Shown one piece after another: positions 33,515 to 41,674 of a stretch of DNA of 64,000 nucleotides; within the stretch, counting starts at the first letter, position 1, and every line of letters begins with the position of its first letter. Under the pieces are notes generated by a model. That model was given only the letters and a program-made list of their open reading frames with translations. It ran no database searches and was not told where the DNA came from. Source of the DNA: JADJWR01 sp964509545. Lineage in GTDB: Bacteria > Pseudomonadota > Gammaproteobacteria > Burkholderiales > Burkholderiaceae_F. Made by a program: the position numbers and the translations under genes. The stretch lies in assembly GCA_964509545.1 (NCBI GenBank), contig CAZDXQ010000012.1, positions 21,624 through 85,623 on the forward strand, read 5' to 3'.

Positions 33515-34648
33515 ATGGATTTTGACCTCACCCCCGACCAACGCGCCGTGCGCGACACCTTCGCGCGCTTCGCCGACGAGCGCATCGTGCCACAGGCCGC
33601 GGCGATCGACGAGGCGCACGCCTTTCCGCGGACGCTGTTCGGCGAACTGGCGCAGCTCGGCCTCTTCGGCATGCGTTACCCGCAAGAGGTCGGCGGGACG
33701 GGCATGGGGCTGACCGAGTTCTGCCTGGCGCTGGAGCAGATCGCGCGCGGGTCGATGTCGCTGGCGGGCGCGGTGGCGATGCAGTCGCTGATGGGGACCA
33801 AGTTCCTGCACATGCTTGGCAACGCCGACATCGTCGAGCGGCTGTTCAAGCCGGCGCTCAGGGGCGAGAAGATCGGCGCCATCTGCATGACGGAACCCAA
33901 TGCCGGCTCCGATCTTGACGGCATCGCCACCGTTGCGCGCAAGGCCAACGGCGGATATCGGCTCAGCGGCCAGAAGACCTGGGTCACCTCGGCGCCGGTG
34001 GCGGACTACTTCACCGTGTTCGCGCGTGCGGGAGACGAGAGAAAGCTGACGATCTTCCTTGTCGAACGGTCGTTCGCCGGGCTCGTCGTCGGCCGGCCGA
34101 TCCACAAGATGGGCATGTGGGCGCTGCCGACTTCCGAGGTCGCGCTTGACGACTGTTTCGTGCCCGACTCGCACCGGCTGTCGCAGCAGGAAGGCGACGG
34201 CGAGGGCCACCTGCGCAAGACGCTCGCGGAGATCCGCATCATCACCGGCGCGATGGCCCTGGGCGCGGCGCGCGCGGCGCTGGCGGAGGCGACGCGCTAC
34301 GCCGCCGAGCGCAGGCAGTTCGGCAAGCCGATCAACCGCTTCCAGGCCATCCAGTTCAAGCTCGCCGAGATGGCCACGGCGCTGGAGGCGGCCACGCAGC
34401 TCGTCTATTACGCGGCGTGGCTGCGCGACCATGATCGGCCGCACCACAAGGAAGCGGCGATGTGCAAGCTCAACGCCACGGAGGCCGCGGCGTCGATCTG
34501 CGACCAGGCCGCGCGGGTGCTTGCCTCGTACGGCTACGCGATGGACTACGCGGTGCAGCGCCATCTGCGCGACGTGCGCTTCACGCTGATCGGCGGCGGC
34601 ACCAGCGAGATTCTTAAGCTCGTCATCGCCAAGGAGGTCAGCGCATGA
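33515..34648 (+). CDS. Acyl-CoA dehydrogenase
   Basis: 377 residues with the standard fold: AICMTEPNAGSD for flavin/substrate, YRLSGQKTWVTSAPVADYF, RRQFGKPINRFQAIQFKLAEM and C-terminal IGGGTSEILK. In short-chain members the catalytic Glu precedes the GT of this last motif (YEGT); here it is Gly, as in subgroups whose catalytic base sits elsewhere in the fold. It oxidises an acyl-CoA to the enoyl-CoA. It overlaps the B12-binding subunit (ATGA). No clear ribosome-binding site; the 5' side is the repeat. Confidence 0.9.
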   Translation: MDFDLTPDQRAVRDTFARFADERIVPQAAAIDEAHAFPRTLFGELAQLGLFGMRYPQEVGGTGMGLTEFCLALEQIARGSMSLAGAVAMQSLMGTKFLHMLGNADIVERLFKPALRGEKIGAICMTEPNAGSDLDGIATVARKANGGYRLSGQKTWVTSAPVADYFTVFARAGDERKLTIFLVERSFAGLVVGRPIHKMGMWALPTSEVALDDCFVPDSHRLSQQEGDGEGHLRKTLAEIRIITGAMALGAARAALAEATRYAAERRQFGKPINRFQAIQFKLAEMATALEAATQLVYYAAWLRDHDRPHHKEAAMCKLNATEAAASICDQAARVLASYGYAMDYAVQRHLRDVRFTLIGGGTSEILKLVIAKEVSA

Positions 34649-35043
34649 GCGCAAGCAAGAGAATCCGCGTCGTGCTCGCCAAGCCGGGGCTCGACGGCCA
34701 CGACCAGGGGGCGAAGGTCGTGGCGCGGGCGATGAAGGACGCCGGCTTCGAAGTCATCTACACCGGCCTGCGGCAGACGCCGGAGGCGATCACGCGCATC
34801 GCCACGCAGGAGGACGTCGACGTGATCGCACTGTCGAGCATGGCCGGCTCGCATCTGGCCTTCTGCCGGCGGCTGAAGCCGCTGCTCGAGGAAGCCGGCC
34901 TGACCGACAAGCTGTGGATCATCGGCGGCAACCTGCCGGCGCAGGACCACGCACAGCTGCGCGCGCTCGGCTTCAAGGGGATCTTCCCCACCAGCTCGAG
35001 GCTCGACGCGATCTGCGATTTCATCCGGGCCAATGCACCATGA
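34645..35043 (+). CDS. Acyl-CoA mutase small subunit (cobalamin-binding)
   Basis: 132 residues, one B12-binding domain with D17-x-H19-x-x-G22 (GLDGHDQGAK), where His is the lower cobalt ligand, plus SSMAGSHL and IIGGNLP loops. A separate small subunit is the arrangement of isobutyryl-CoA and 2-hydroxyisobutyryl-CoA mutases. It overlaps both neighbours by four bases (ATGA), ensuring stoichiometric synthesis with the large subunit. Confidence 0.92.
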   Translation: MSASKRIRVVLAKPGLDGHDQGAKVVARAMKDAGFEVIYTGLRQTPEAITRIATQEDVDVIALSSMAGSHLAFCRRLKPLLEEAGLTDKLWIIGGNLPAQDHAQLRALGFKGIFPTSSRLDAICDFIRANAP

Positions 35044-36653
35044 AACGCGACCCTGCCGCCGAAATCGAGCCGCGGTTCAACGAATCGGGCATCCCGATCC
35101 AGCCGCTGTACACGGAAGCGGATGTCGAGGCCAGCGGCGGCCTGTCGATGCTTGGCCGGCCCGGCGAGTACCCGTTCACGCGCGGCATCCATCCGCTGAT
35201 GTACCGCAGGCAGCCGTGGACGATGCGCCAGTACACCGGCTTCGGCAACGCGGCCGACACCAACAAGCGCTTCAAGTACCTGATCGCCAACGGCCAGACG
35301 GGACTGAACGTCGCCTTCGACCTGCCGACGCAGTGCGGTCTGGACTCCGACGATCCGCTGGCCGAAGGCGAGGTCGGCCGTGTGGGCATGGCGGTGGACA
35401 CGCTGCGCGACGTCGAGGTCGCCTTCGACGGCATCGACCTCGACAAGATCACCGTGTCGCTGACGATCAACGGCGCGGCGGCGATCCTGATCGCAATGTA
35501 CCTGGCGATGGCGCAGAAGCGCGGCTACGACCTCGCCCGGCTGCGCGGCACGGCGCAGAACGACATCCTGAAGGAGTTCATCGGCCGCGGTACCTGGATC
35601 TTCCCGGTCGAGCCGTCGATCCGGCTGGTCGGCGACACGATCGAGTACTGCGCCAGGCACGCACCGAAGTACAGCCCGGTGTCGGTCTGCGGTTATCACA
35701 TCCGCGAATCGGGTGCGACGCCGACGCAGGAGATGGCCTACGCGTTCTGCATCGCCAGGGCCTACGCCGACGAGGTGATCCGGCGCGGCCTGCCGGTCGA
35801 CGAGTTCGCCGGCCGGCTGTCGTACAACTTCAACATCTTCGGCAACATCTTCGAGCAGGTCGCCAAGTTCCGCGCCGGACGCGGCCTGTGGGCGAAGATC
35901 ATGAAGGAGCAGTACGGCGCCACGCAGCCGGGCTCGATGTGGCTGCGCATGATCGCCGGCGGTGGCGGCGGCGGGCTGACTGCCGAGCAGCCGGAAAACA
36001 ACATCGTGCGCGGCGCCTACTACGCGCTGATCTCGGCGCTGTCGGGAGCGCAGACCATGGCGCTGTGCTGCTTCGACGAGGCCTACACGATTCCCAGCGA
36101 ATACGCGCAGCGCATCTCGCTGCGCACGATGCAGCTGCTGATCGAGGAAATGGGCCTGACCGATACCGTCGATCCGCTCGGCGGCTCGTTCTACGTCGAG
36201 ACGCTGACCAACCGCATGCGCGCCGAGATGGAGCGCATCATGGCCGAGGTCGACGCCGACGGCGGCATCGTGCGCCTGGTGGCCGAGGGCACCGTGCAGG
36301 CGCGCGTTTCGGCGCAGGCGTACCGGCGGCAGCGAGAGATCGAGCAGGGCAGCGTGCGCAAGGTCGGCGTCAACTGCTACCGCAGCGACGACGAACCGCA
36401 ACGGGCGGTCGAGTTCCATCCGTACCGCGAGGAAGACGCGCGGGCGCAGGTGGCGGCGCTGCAGCGCGCCCGCGCCGAACGCGACGGCGCCGCCGTCGCC
36501 GGCGCGCTCGCCCGCGTCGAGCGCGACGCGCGCTGCGGCGCCAACCTGATGCCGGCGATCGTCGAGGCGGTCAAGGCATACGCGAGCGTGGGCGAAATCA
36601 CGAACGTCATGGTCAAGGTGTTCGGGCGGTTTGTGGAGCCCGTGCGGTTCTGA
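35040..36653 (+). CDS. Acyl-CoA mutase large subunit (methylmalonyl-CoA mutase family)
   Basis: 537 residues, TIM-barrel substrate domain only, so it needs the separate B12 subunit. Alignment by motif gives Y65 (TMRQYTGFG) where methylmalonyl-CoA mutase has its active-site Tyr, Q98 (DLPTQCG), R183 (IGRGTWIFP) where the carboxylate-binding Arg lies, and H220 (CGYH). Tyr and Arg favour a substrate with a second carboxylate, whereas the split subunits and Gln resemble isobutyryl/2-hydroxyisobutyryl enzymes. The exact substrate is open. Confidence 0.9.
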   Translation: MKRDPAAEIEPRFNESGIPIQPLYTEADVEASGGLSMLGRPGEYPFTRGIHPLMYRRQPWTMRQYTGFGNAADTNKRFKYLIANGQTGLNVAFDLPTQCGLDSDDPLAEGEVGRVGMAVDTLRDVEVAFDGIDLDKITVSLTINGAAAILIAMYLAMAQKRGYDLARLRGTAQNDILKEFIGRGTWIFPVEPSIRLVGDTIEYCARHAPKYSPVSVCGYHIRESGATPTQEMAYAFCIARAYADEVIRRGLPVDEFAGRLSYNFNIFGNIFEQVAKFRAGRGLWAKIMKEQYGATQPGSMWLRMIAGGGGGGLTAEQPENNIVRGAYYALISALSGAQTMALCCFDEAYTIPSEYAQRISLRTMQLLIEEMGLTDTVDPLGGSFYVETLTNRMRAEMERIMAEVDADGGIVRLVAEGTVQARVSAQAYRRQREIEQGSVRKVGVNCYRSDDEPQRAVEFHPYREEDARAQVAALQRARAERDGAAVAGALARVERDARCGANLMPAIVEAVKAYASVGEITNVMVKVFGRFVEPVRF

Positions 36654-36711
36654 GCAAAGCGATGAGAGTCCGCCGTCGCCGGGGCGACGAAGCTTTTGAT
36701 CGAGAAGTGAC

Positions 36712-37578
36712 ATGACAGCCATCGAGCACTATCTCGCGCCCACCAGCCTGTCGCAGGCGCTCGACTGCCTGCAGCGCGGCGAAGCCACGGTGCTGGCCGG
36801 CGGCACGGACCTGATGCCGCAGAGCGCCAGCGGCAAGCTGGAGTTCCGGCCGACGCTGCTGAACATCCGGCGCGTGGCCGAGCTGCACGGCGTCGAACGC
36901 GACGGCGACGCGGTTCGCATCGGCGCGCTGGTCACCGTCAGCGAACTGATGCGCGATCCGCTCGTGCGCAGCCATTTCCCGGTGCTGGTCGACGCCGGCG
37001 ACCACTTCGCCAGCGACCAGATCCGCAATGCGGCGACGATCGGCGGCAACATCAACAACGCCTCGCCGGCCGGCGACCTGCTGGTGCCGCTGCTGGTCCT
37101 CGATGCCGAGGCTGAACTTGCGGGCAAGCCGAACGGCAGCATCGCGACCCGCCGGCTGCCGCTGGCCGACTTCTTCGTCGGCCCGGGCCGGACGCGGCGC
37201 GCCGCGCACGAACTGCTCACCGCCGTGCGCCTCCCGCTGCCGCGGCGCGGCCAGGTCGCTCGCTTCTACAAGTTCGGCACCCGGCCGGCGCTCGACATCT
37301 CGGCGATTTCGATCGGGCTTGCCGCGGTCGTCAGCGACGGCGTGCTGACGGACGTGCGCGTGGCCTTCGGCGCCGTGGCACCCACGCCGGTGCGCGCGCC
37401 GCGCACCGAGGCCGCGCTGCAGGGCAAGCGGCTCGACCGTGCCGCGATCGATGCTGCGGCGCAGGCCGCGCACGACGAAGTCAGACCGATCGACGACGTG
37501 CGCGCCTCGGCCTGGTACCGGCGCGAACTGATCCTCAACATGACCCGGAGGATGCTCGACGATGTCGCTCAGGCATGA
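36712..37578 (+). CDS. Molybdenum hydroxylase FAD subunit (CoxM/XdhB family)
   Basis: 288 residues. FAD-binding motifs VLAGGTDLMPQ and ATIGGNINNASPAGDL are intact, followed by a CO-dehydrogenase-type C-terminal domain. It passes electrons from the [2Fe-2S] subunit to its acceptor. No [4Fe-4S] insertion as in 4-hydroxybenzoyl-CoA reductase is visible. It overlaps the next gene by 17 bases. The three subunits are ordered M-S-L. Confidence 0.9.
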   Translation: MTAIEHYLAPTSLSQALDCLQRGEATVLAGGTDLMPQSASGKLEFRPTLLNIRRVAELHGVERDGDAVRIGALVTVSELMRDPLVRSHFPVLVDAGDHFASDQIRNAATIGGNINNASPAGDLLVPLLVLDAEAELAGKPNGSIATRRLPLADFFVGPGRTRRAAHELLTAVRLPLPRRGQVARFYKFGTRPALDISAISIGLAAVVSDGVLTDVRVAFGAVAPTPVRAPRTEAALQGKRLDRAAIDAAAQAAHDEVRPIDDVRASAWYRRELILNMTRRMLDDVAQA

Positions 37579-38047
37579 AATCGCCTTCACGCTGAACGGC
37601 GTGATGCGCCGGGTCACGGTCGATGTCGAGCAGAGCGCGCTGGCGATGCTGCGTGACGTCATCGGCCTGACCGGCACCAAGTACGGCTGCGGCGAAGGCG
37701 AATGCGGCGCCTGCACGATCATCGTCGACGACGTCACGGTCAACTCGTGCCTGATGTTCGCGGTCGACTGCGACGGCCGGCGGGTGACGACGATCGAGGG
37801 GCTGGCCGGCGACGCCCGCGCCGGCGCACTGCGCGAAGCCTTCGTCGCCAACGGCGCCGTGCAGTGCGGTTTCTGCACGCCGGGGCTGATGGTGCAGGCC
37901 ACGCATCTGCTGGCTCAGCAGCCGCACCCGGACGCGGAGGCGGTCAAGCGCGGCATCGAAGGCAACCTGTGCCGTTGCACCGGCTACAGGAAGATCGTCG
38001 ACGCGGTCGTCAGCGCCGGCCGCGCGCAGGAGGGAACTGAACGATGA
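37562..38047 (+). CDS. Molybdenum hydroxylase [2Fe-2S] subunit (CoxS/XdhC family)
   Basis: 161 residues. N-terminal plant-type cluster CGCGEGECGACT...C and C-terminal cluster CGFCTPG...CRCTGY, both complete. It links the Mo site and FAD. Overlaps its neighbours at both ends, so the three subunits form one translational unit. Confidence 0.93.
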   Translation: MSLRHEIAFTLNGVMRRVTVDVEQSALAMLRDVIGLTGTKYGCGEGECGACTIIVDDVTVNSCLMFAVDCDGRRVTTIEGLAGDARAGALREAFVANGAVQCGFCTPGLMVQATHLLAQQPHPDAEAVKRGIEGNLCRCTGYRKIVDAVVSAGRAQEGTER

Positions 38048-40455
38048 AGGTCGCAGACAGACCGGCCGCGATCGCGCCGGACACGCTGATCGGCAAGCGG
38101 ATTCCCAAGCTCGACGCGCCGGAGAAGGCCAGCGGCAAGACCCGCTACATCCACGACCTGAACCTGCCCGGCCAGCTGCACGCGAAGATCCTGCGTTCGT
38201 CGCGCGTGCACGCGAAGATCGTGCGCATCGACACGACGGCGGCCAAGGCGCTGCCCGGCGTGCACGTGGTGCTCACCGCCGCCGACGTGCCCGACCAGCG
38301 GCCGATTGGCGTGGCCAAGGACCACCTGCCGCTGAAGGGCGACCGCGTGCGCAGCATCCGCGACGAGATCGCCGCCGTGGCCGCCGATTCGGCCGAGATC
38401 GCCGAGCAGGCGCTGAAGCTGATCAAGGTCGAGTACGAGGACCTGCCGGTGCTTGCCGATGCGCGCGACGCGATCAGGCCCGACGCGGTGCTGATCCACC
38501 CCGAGCCGCATGGCGCCGACGGCTCGCACCTGCACCTGAAACCGGGCATGCCGATCGCGTTTGCCGGCAAGAAGGACAACATCGCGATGCGCTTCGACTA
38601 CAGCCACGGCGACGTGGCGCTGGGCGAGGCCGAGTCCGACGTGGTGGTCGAGGACACCTTCAGGCTGCACTACGTCACCCACTGCTGCATGGGCGTGTCC
38701 GGGGTGATCGCCGAGTTCGACGCCAGCGGCAACCTGCTGATGCACTCGAACACGCAGGTGCCGTTCCTGCACCGGCGCGAGTTCGCCGAGTACCTGATGA
38801 TGGATCCGGCGCGCATCCGCATCATCCAGCCGCCGATCGGCGGCGGCTTCGGCTCCAAGCTCGACATCTATCCGTTCGAGGTGATCTGCGTCTTCCTCGC
38901 CCGCGCCGCACGGCGGCCGGTGAAGATGGTGTTCACGCGCGAGGAGGAGTTCCTCGCCTCGCCGACGCGGCAGCCGGTGCTGCTGACGCTGCGCTCCGGC
39001 TGCCGGCGCGACGGCACGCTCACCTTCCGCCAGGTGCACACGCTGCACGACAACGGCGCCTACACCTCGTGGGGCGCGACCACGCCGTTCGTGATGATGC
39101 AGACCTTCTCGTCGCTGTACCGGGTGCCGAACTGCGACTACCACACCGTCGCCGTCTACACCAACAACCCCTATGCCGGTTCGTTCCGCGGCTACGGCAA
39201 CCTGCAGGCCACCTTCGCCGTCGAGGCGCACATGGACAAGCTGGCCGACGCGATCGGCATGGATCCGCTCGAGTTCCGGCTGAAGAACGCGCAGGTGCCG
39301 GGCGAGGTCACCGGCCAGGGCATGACGTTCAGGAGCTGCGGCTTCCAGGACTGCCTGAAGACCGCCGCCGCGCGCAGCGATTACTGCCGCAAACGGCGCG
39401 AGAACATCGCCGCGCGCAGCCAAGCGGGTTCGATCCGGCGCGGTATCGGCATCGCCAGCATGCTGCACGTCGGCGGCGGCGCCAAGATCTATCCGTCCGA
39501 CGGCTGCGGCACGATCCTGAAGATCGACGACTTCGCTCACGTGACGCTGATCACCGGCGCCTCGGAGATCGGCCAGGGATCGGAGACGGTGCTGTCGCAG
39601 CTGGTCTGCGAGGAGCTGGGCCTGCCGATCTCGGCGGTGACCGTGGTCAACAACGACACCGACATCACGCCGTGGGACGTCGGCGTGCACGCCTCGCGCA
39701 CGACCTTCATCGCCGGCAACTCGGCGATCGGCGCCGCGCGCAAGGCCAAGGCCAAGATCCTCGCCGCCGCGGCGAAGAAGTTCGAGTGCGCCGAGAGCGA
39801 CCTCGATCTGCGCGGCGGCCACGTCGTGCGCGCCGCCAGCGGCGAGCCGCTGACGGATCTCGCGCGGCTGGTCCGCGGCCTGCACTTCAGCGACAAGGCG
39901 GAACTGGTGATGACCACCTACTACTACGAGCCGCCGAGCCAGCACCAGGACAAGGGCTTCAAGGGCGACGTGTCGGCCGCCTACGCGTGGGCCACCCAGG
40001 TGGTCGAGGTCGAGGTCGACACCGATACCGGCGTCGTCAGGATGGTGAAGGTCACCGGCGCGCACGACGTCGGCCGCGTGCTGAACCGGCTCGGCATCGA
40101 GGGGCAGATCGAAGGCGGCGTGGTGATGGGGCAGGGCTACGCGCTGACCGAGAACCTGATCGTCGAGCAGGGCCGCATCCGCAACCCGAACTTCCGCGAC
40201 TACAAGCTGGTGACCGCGCCGGAGATTCCGGAGATCGACATCTCGTTCATCGAATCGATGGACGGCGAAGGGCCGCAGGGCGCCAAGGGCGTGGGCGAAG
40301 CGCCGGCCATCTGCATCGCCGCCGCCACCGCCAACGCGATCGAGAACGCCACCGGCGTGCGCATCTACGAGCTGCCGTTCACGCCGGAGAAGGTGTATCG
40401 GGCGCTGCGCGGAGCGAGCGAGAAGCCGTGCTGGAAACCTTGGCAGCCGGGTTGA
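38044..40455 (+). CDS. Molybdenum hydroxylase large subunit (CoxL/XdhA family)
   Basis: 803 residues. Molybdopterin motifs PPIGGGFGSK, AGSFRGYGNLQ and GASEIGQGSETV are present, and the catalytic Glu is about E752 (KGVGEAP). The FRGYGN motif differs from the AYRCSFR of form I CO dehydrogenase, so CO oxidation is unlikely; hydroxylation (or reductive dehydroxylation) of an acyl-CoA or ring compound fits better. Within a CoA-ester island, a 4-hydroxybenzoyl-CoA-reductase-like or CoA-thioester hydroxylating role is possible but unproven. No maturation genes follow. Confidence 0.9.
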   Translation: MKVADRPAAIAPDTLIGKRIPKLDAPEKASGKTRYIHDLNLPGQLHAKILRSSRVHAKIVRIDTTAAKALPGVHVVLTAADVPDQRPIGVAKDHLPLKGDRVRSIRDEIAAVAADSAEIAEQALKLIKVEYEDLPVLADARDAIRPDAVLIHPEPHGADGSHLHLKPGMPIAFAGKKDNIAMRFDYSHGDVALGEAESDVVVEDTFRLHYVTHCCMGVSGVIAEFDASGNLLMHSNTQVPFLHRREFAEYLMMDPARIRIIQPPIGGGFGSKLDIYPFEVICVFLARAARRPVKMVFTREEEFLASPTRQPVLLTLRSGCRRDGTLTFRQVHTLHDNGAYTSWGATTPFVMMQTFSSLYRVPNCDYHTVAVYTNNPYAGSFRGYGNLQATFAVEAHMDKLADAIGMDPLEFRLKNAQVPGEVTGQGMTFRSCGFQDCLKTAAARSDYCRKRRENIAARSQAGSIRRGIGIASMLHVGGGAKIYPSDGCGTILKIDDFAHVTLITGASEIGQGSETVLSQLVCEELGLPISAVTVVNNDTDITPWDVGVHASRTTFIAGNSAIGAARKAKAKILAAAAKKFECAESDLDLRGGHVVRAASGEPLTDLARLVRGLHFSDKAELVMTTYYYEPPSQHQDKGFKGDVSAAYAWATQVVEVEVDTDTGVVRMVKVTGAHDVGRVLNRLGIEGQIEGGVVMGQGYALTENLIVEQGRIRNPNFRDYKLVTAPEIPEIDISFIESMDGEGPQGAKGVGEAPAICIAAATANAIENATGVRIYELPFTPEKVYRALRGASEKPCWKPWQPG

Positions 40456-40456
40456 C

Positions 40457-41674
40457 ATGAAACGCCGCACCGTCCTGTCGATGGAACAGGCGCTGTCGCT
40501 GCCGTACGCGACGCTGCGCTTCGTCCAGCTCGGCTGGCGGGTGATCCGCATCGAATCGACGCCTGGCGGCGATGGGCTGCCCGGCGATCCCAACCGCTAC
40601 ATCGGCGCGCGCGTGGTCGACGACGACCGGCGCACCTACTTCATTGCGCCGAATGTCGGCAAGGAAGCGATCGCGCTGAACCTCAAGCATGCGGACGGGC
40701 AGGGGCTGCTGCGTCGGCTGCTGGTCGCGCTCGACGTCGACGTGTTCTGCTGCAACACGGTGCCGCGGCGCTATCCGCAACTGGGCATCGACTACGCCAC
40801 GCTGTCCGCGGCCAAGCCGGACCTGATCTGGGCGGCGATCTCGGCGATGGGACCGCAGTATCCGGACGCGCCCGGCTACGATCCGGTGATCCAGGCAATG
40901 GCCGGCTACATGGAGCTGACCGGCTCCGCCGACGGGCCGCCGACGCTGGCCGGCGTGCCCCTGGTCGACCTGAAGGCGGGCGACGAGGTCTACGCCGGCG
41001 TGCTGCGCGCGCTGCTCGAGCGGGCCGAGACCGGCAGGGGCGCTCGTATCGACGTGTCGATGCTGCAGGCCGCGGCGTCGTGGCTGATCACCACGCTGCC
41101 GCTGCTCGACTTCGACTGCCAGCCGAACGAGATCAGCCGCTGCGGCAACGAGCACCGCAAGTTCATTCCGACCAACGTGTATCCGACGGCCGACGGCTTC
41201 ATCTATATGGCGATCGGCAGCGACGTGCAGTGGAAGCGGCTGACCGAGATTCCGAAGTTCGCCGCGGTCGGCAACGCCGTGCGCGTGACCAACGAGGGCC
41301 GGCATCGGGAGCGGGAGGCCATCCACCGCGACATGGCCGCGGTCACGCGGCGCCACGCCACGGCCGAGATCGCCGAGGATTTTCGCCGGGCGACGATCCC
41401 GCACGCACCGATCAACGACATTGCCGCCGTGCGCGCGCTGCCGGCGGTCGCGAGCCGGCTCACGCGCACGCGGCGTCCGGACGGGCGCGAGGTGCGCATG
41501 CAGCCGATGGCGGTCGACTTTCCCGCCGCCGCGGCCGAACTGGGCTTCCCGCCGCGTTTCGGCGAGCACACCCATCGGCTGCTGCGCGAAGCCGGGCTGG
41601 CGGCAGCGGAAATCGACCGGCTCGCCGCGGCTGGCATCGTCTTCGACGCCTCATCGAGCCGCAGGCATGGCTGA
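40457..41674 (+). CDS. Family III CoA-transferase (CaiB/BaiF)
   Basis: 405 residues with the family fold and D171 in AGVPLVDLKAG at the position of the catalytic aspartate that forms the acyl anhydride. It moves CoA between carboxylic acids. It starts one base after the molybdenum subunit stop and overlaps the next gene, so it belongs to the same transcript and likely recycles CoA or activates the pathway acid. Confidence 0.9.
   Translation: MKRRTVLSMEQALSLPYATLRFVQLGWRVIRIESTPGGDGLPGDPNRYIGARVVDDDRRTYFIAPNVGKEAIALNLKHADGQGLLRRLLVALDVDVFCCNTVPRRYPQLGIDYATLSAAKPDLIWAAISAMGPQYPDAPGYDPVIQAMAGYMELTGSADGPPTLAGVPLVDLKAGDEVYAGVLRALLERAETGRGARIDVSMLQAAASWLITTLPLLDFDCQPNEISRCGNEHRKFIPTNVYPTADGFIYMAIGSDVQWKRLTEIPKFAAVGNAVRVTNEGRHREREAIHRDMAAVTRRHATAEIAEDFRRATIPHAPINDIAAVRALPAVASRLTRTRRPDGREVRMQPMAVDFPAAAAELGFPPRFGEHTHRLLREAGLAAAEIDRLAAAGIVFDASSSRRHG

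Noticed and set aside
32929..33525. Open frame across the intergenic repeats
   Set aside because: It runs through both inverted copies, has no ribosome-binding site and no domain.
38044..40455. Carbon monoxide dehydrogenase large subunit
   Set aside because: The AYRCSFR motif of form I CO dehydrogenase is replaced by FRGYGN, and the context is CoA-ester metabolism.
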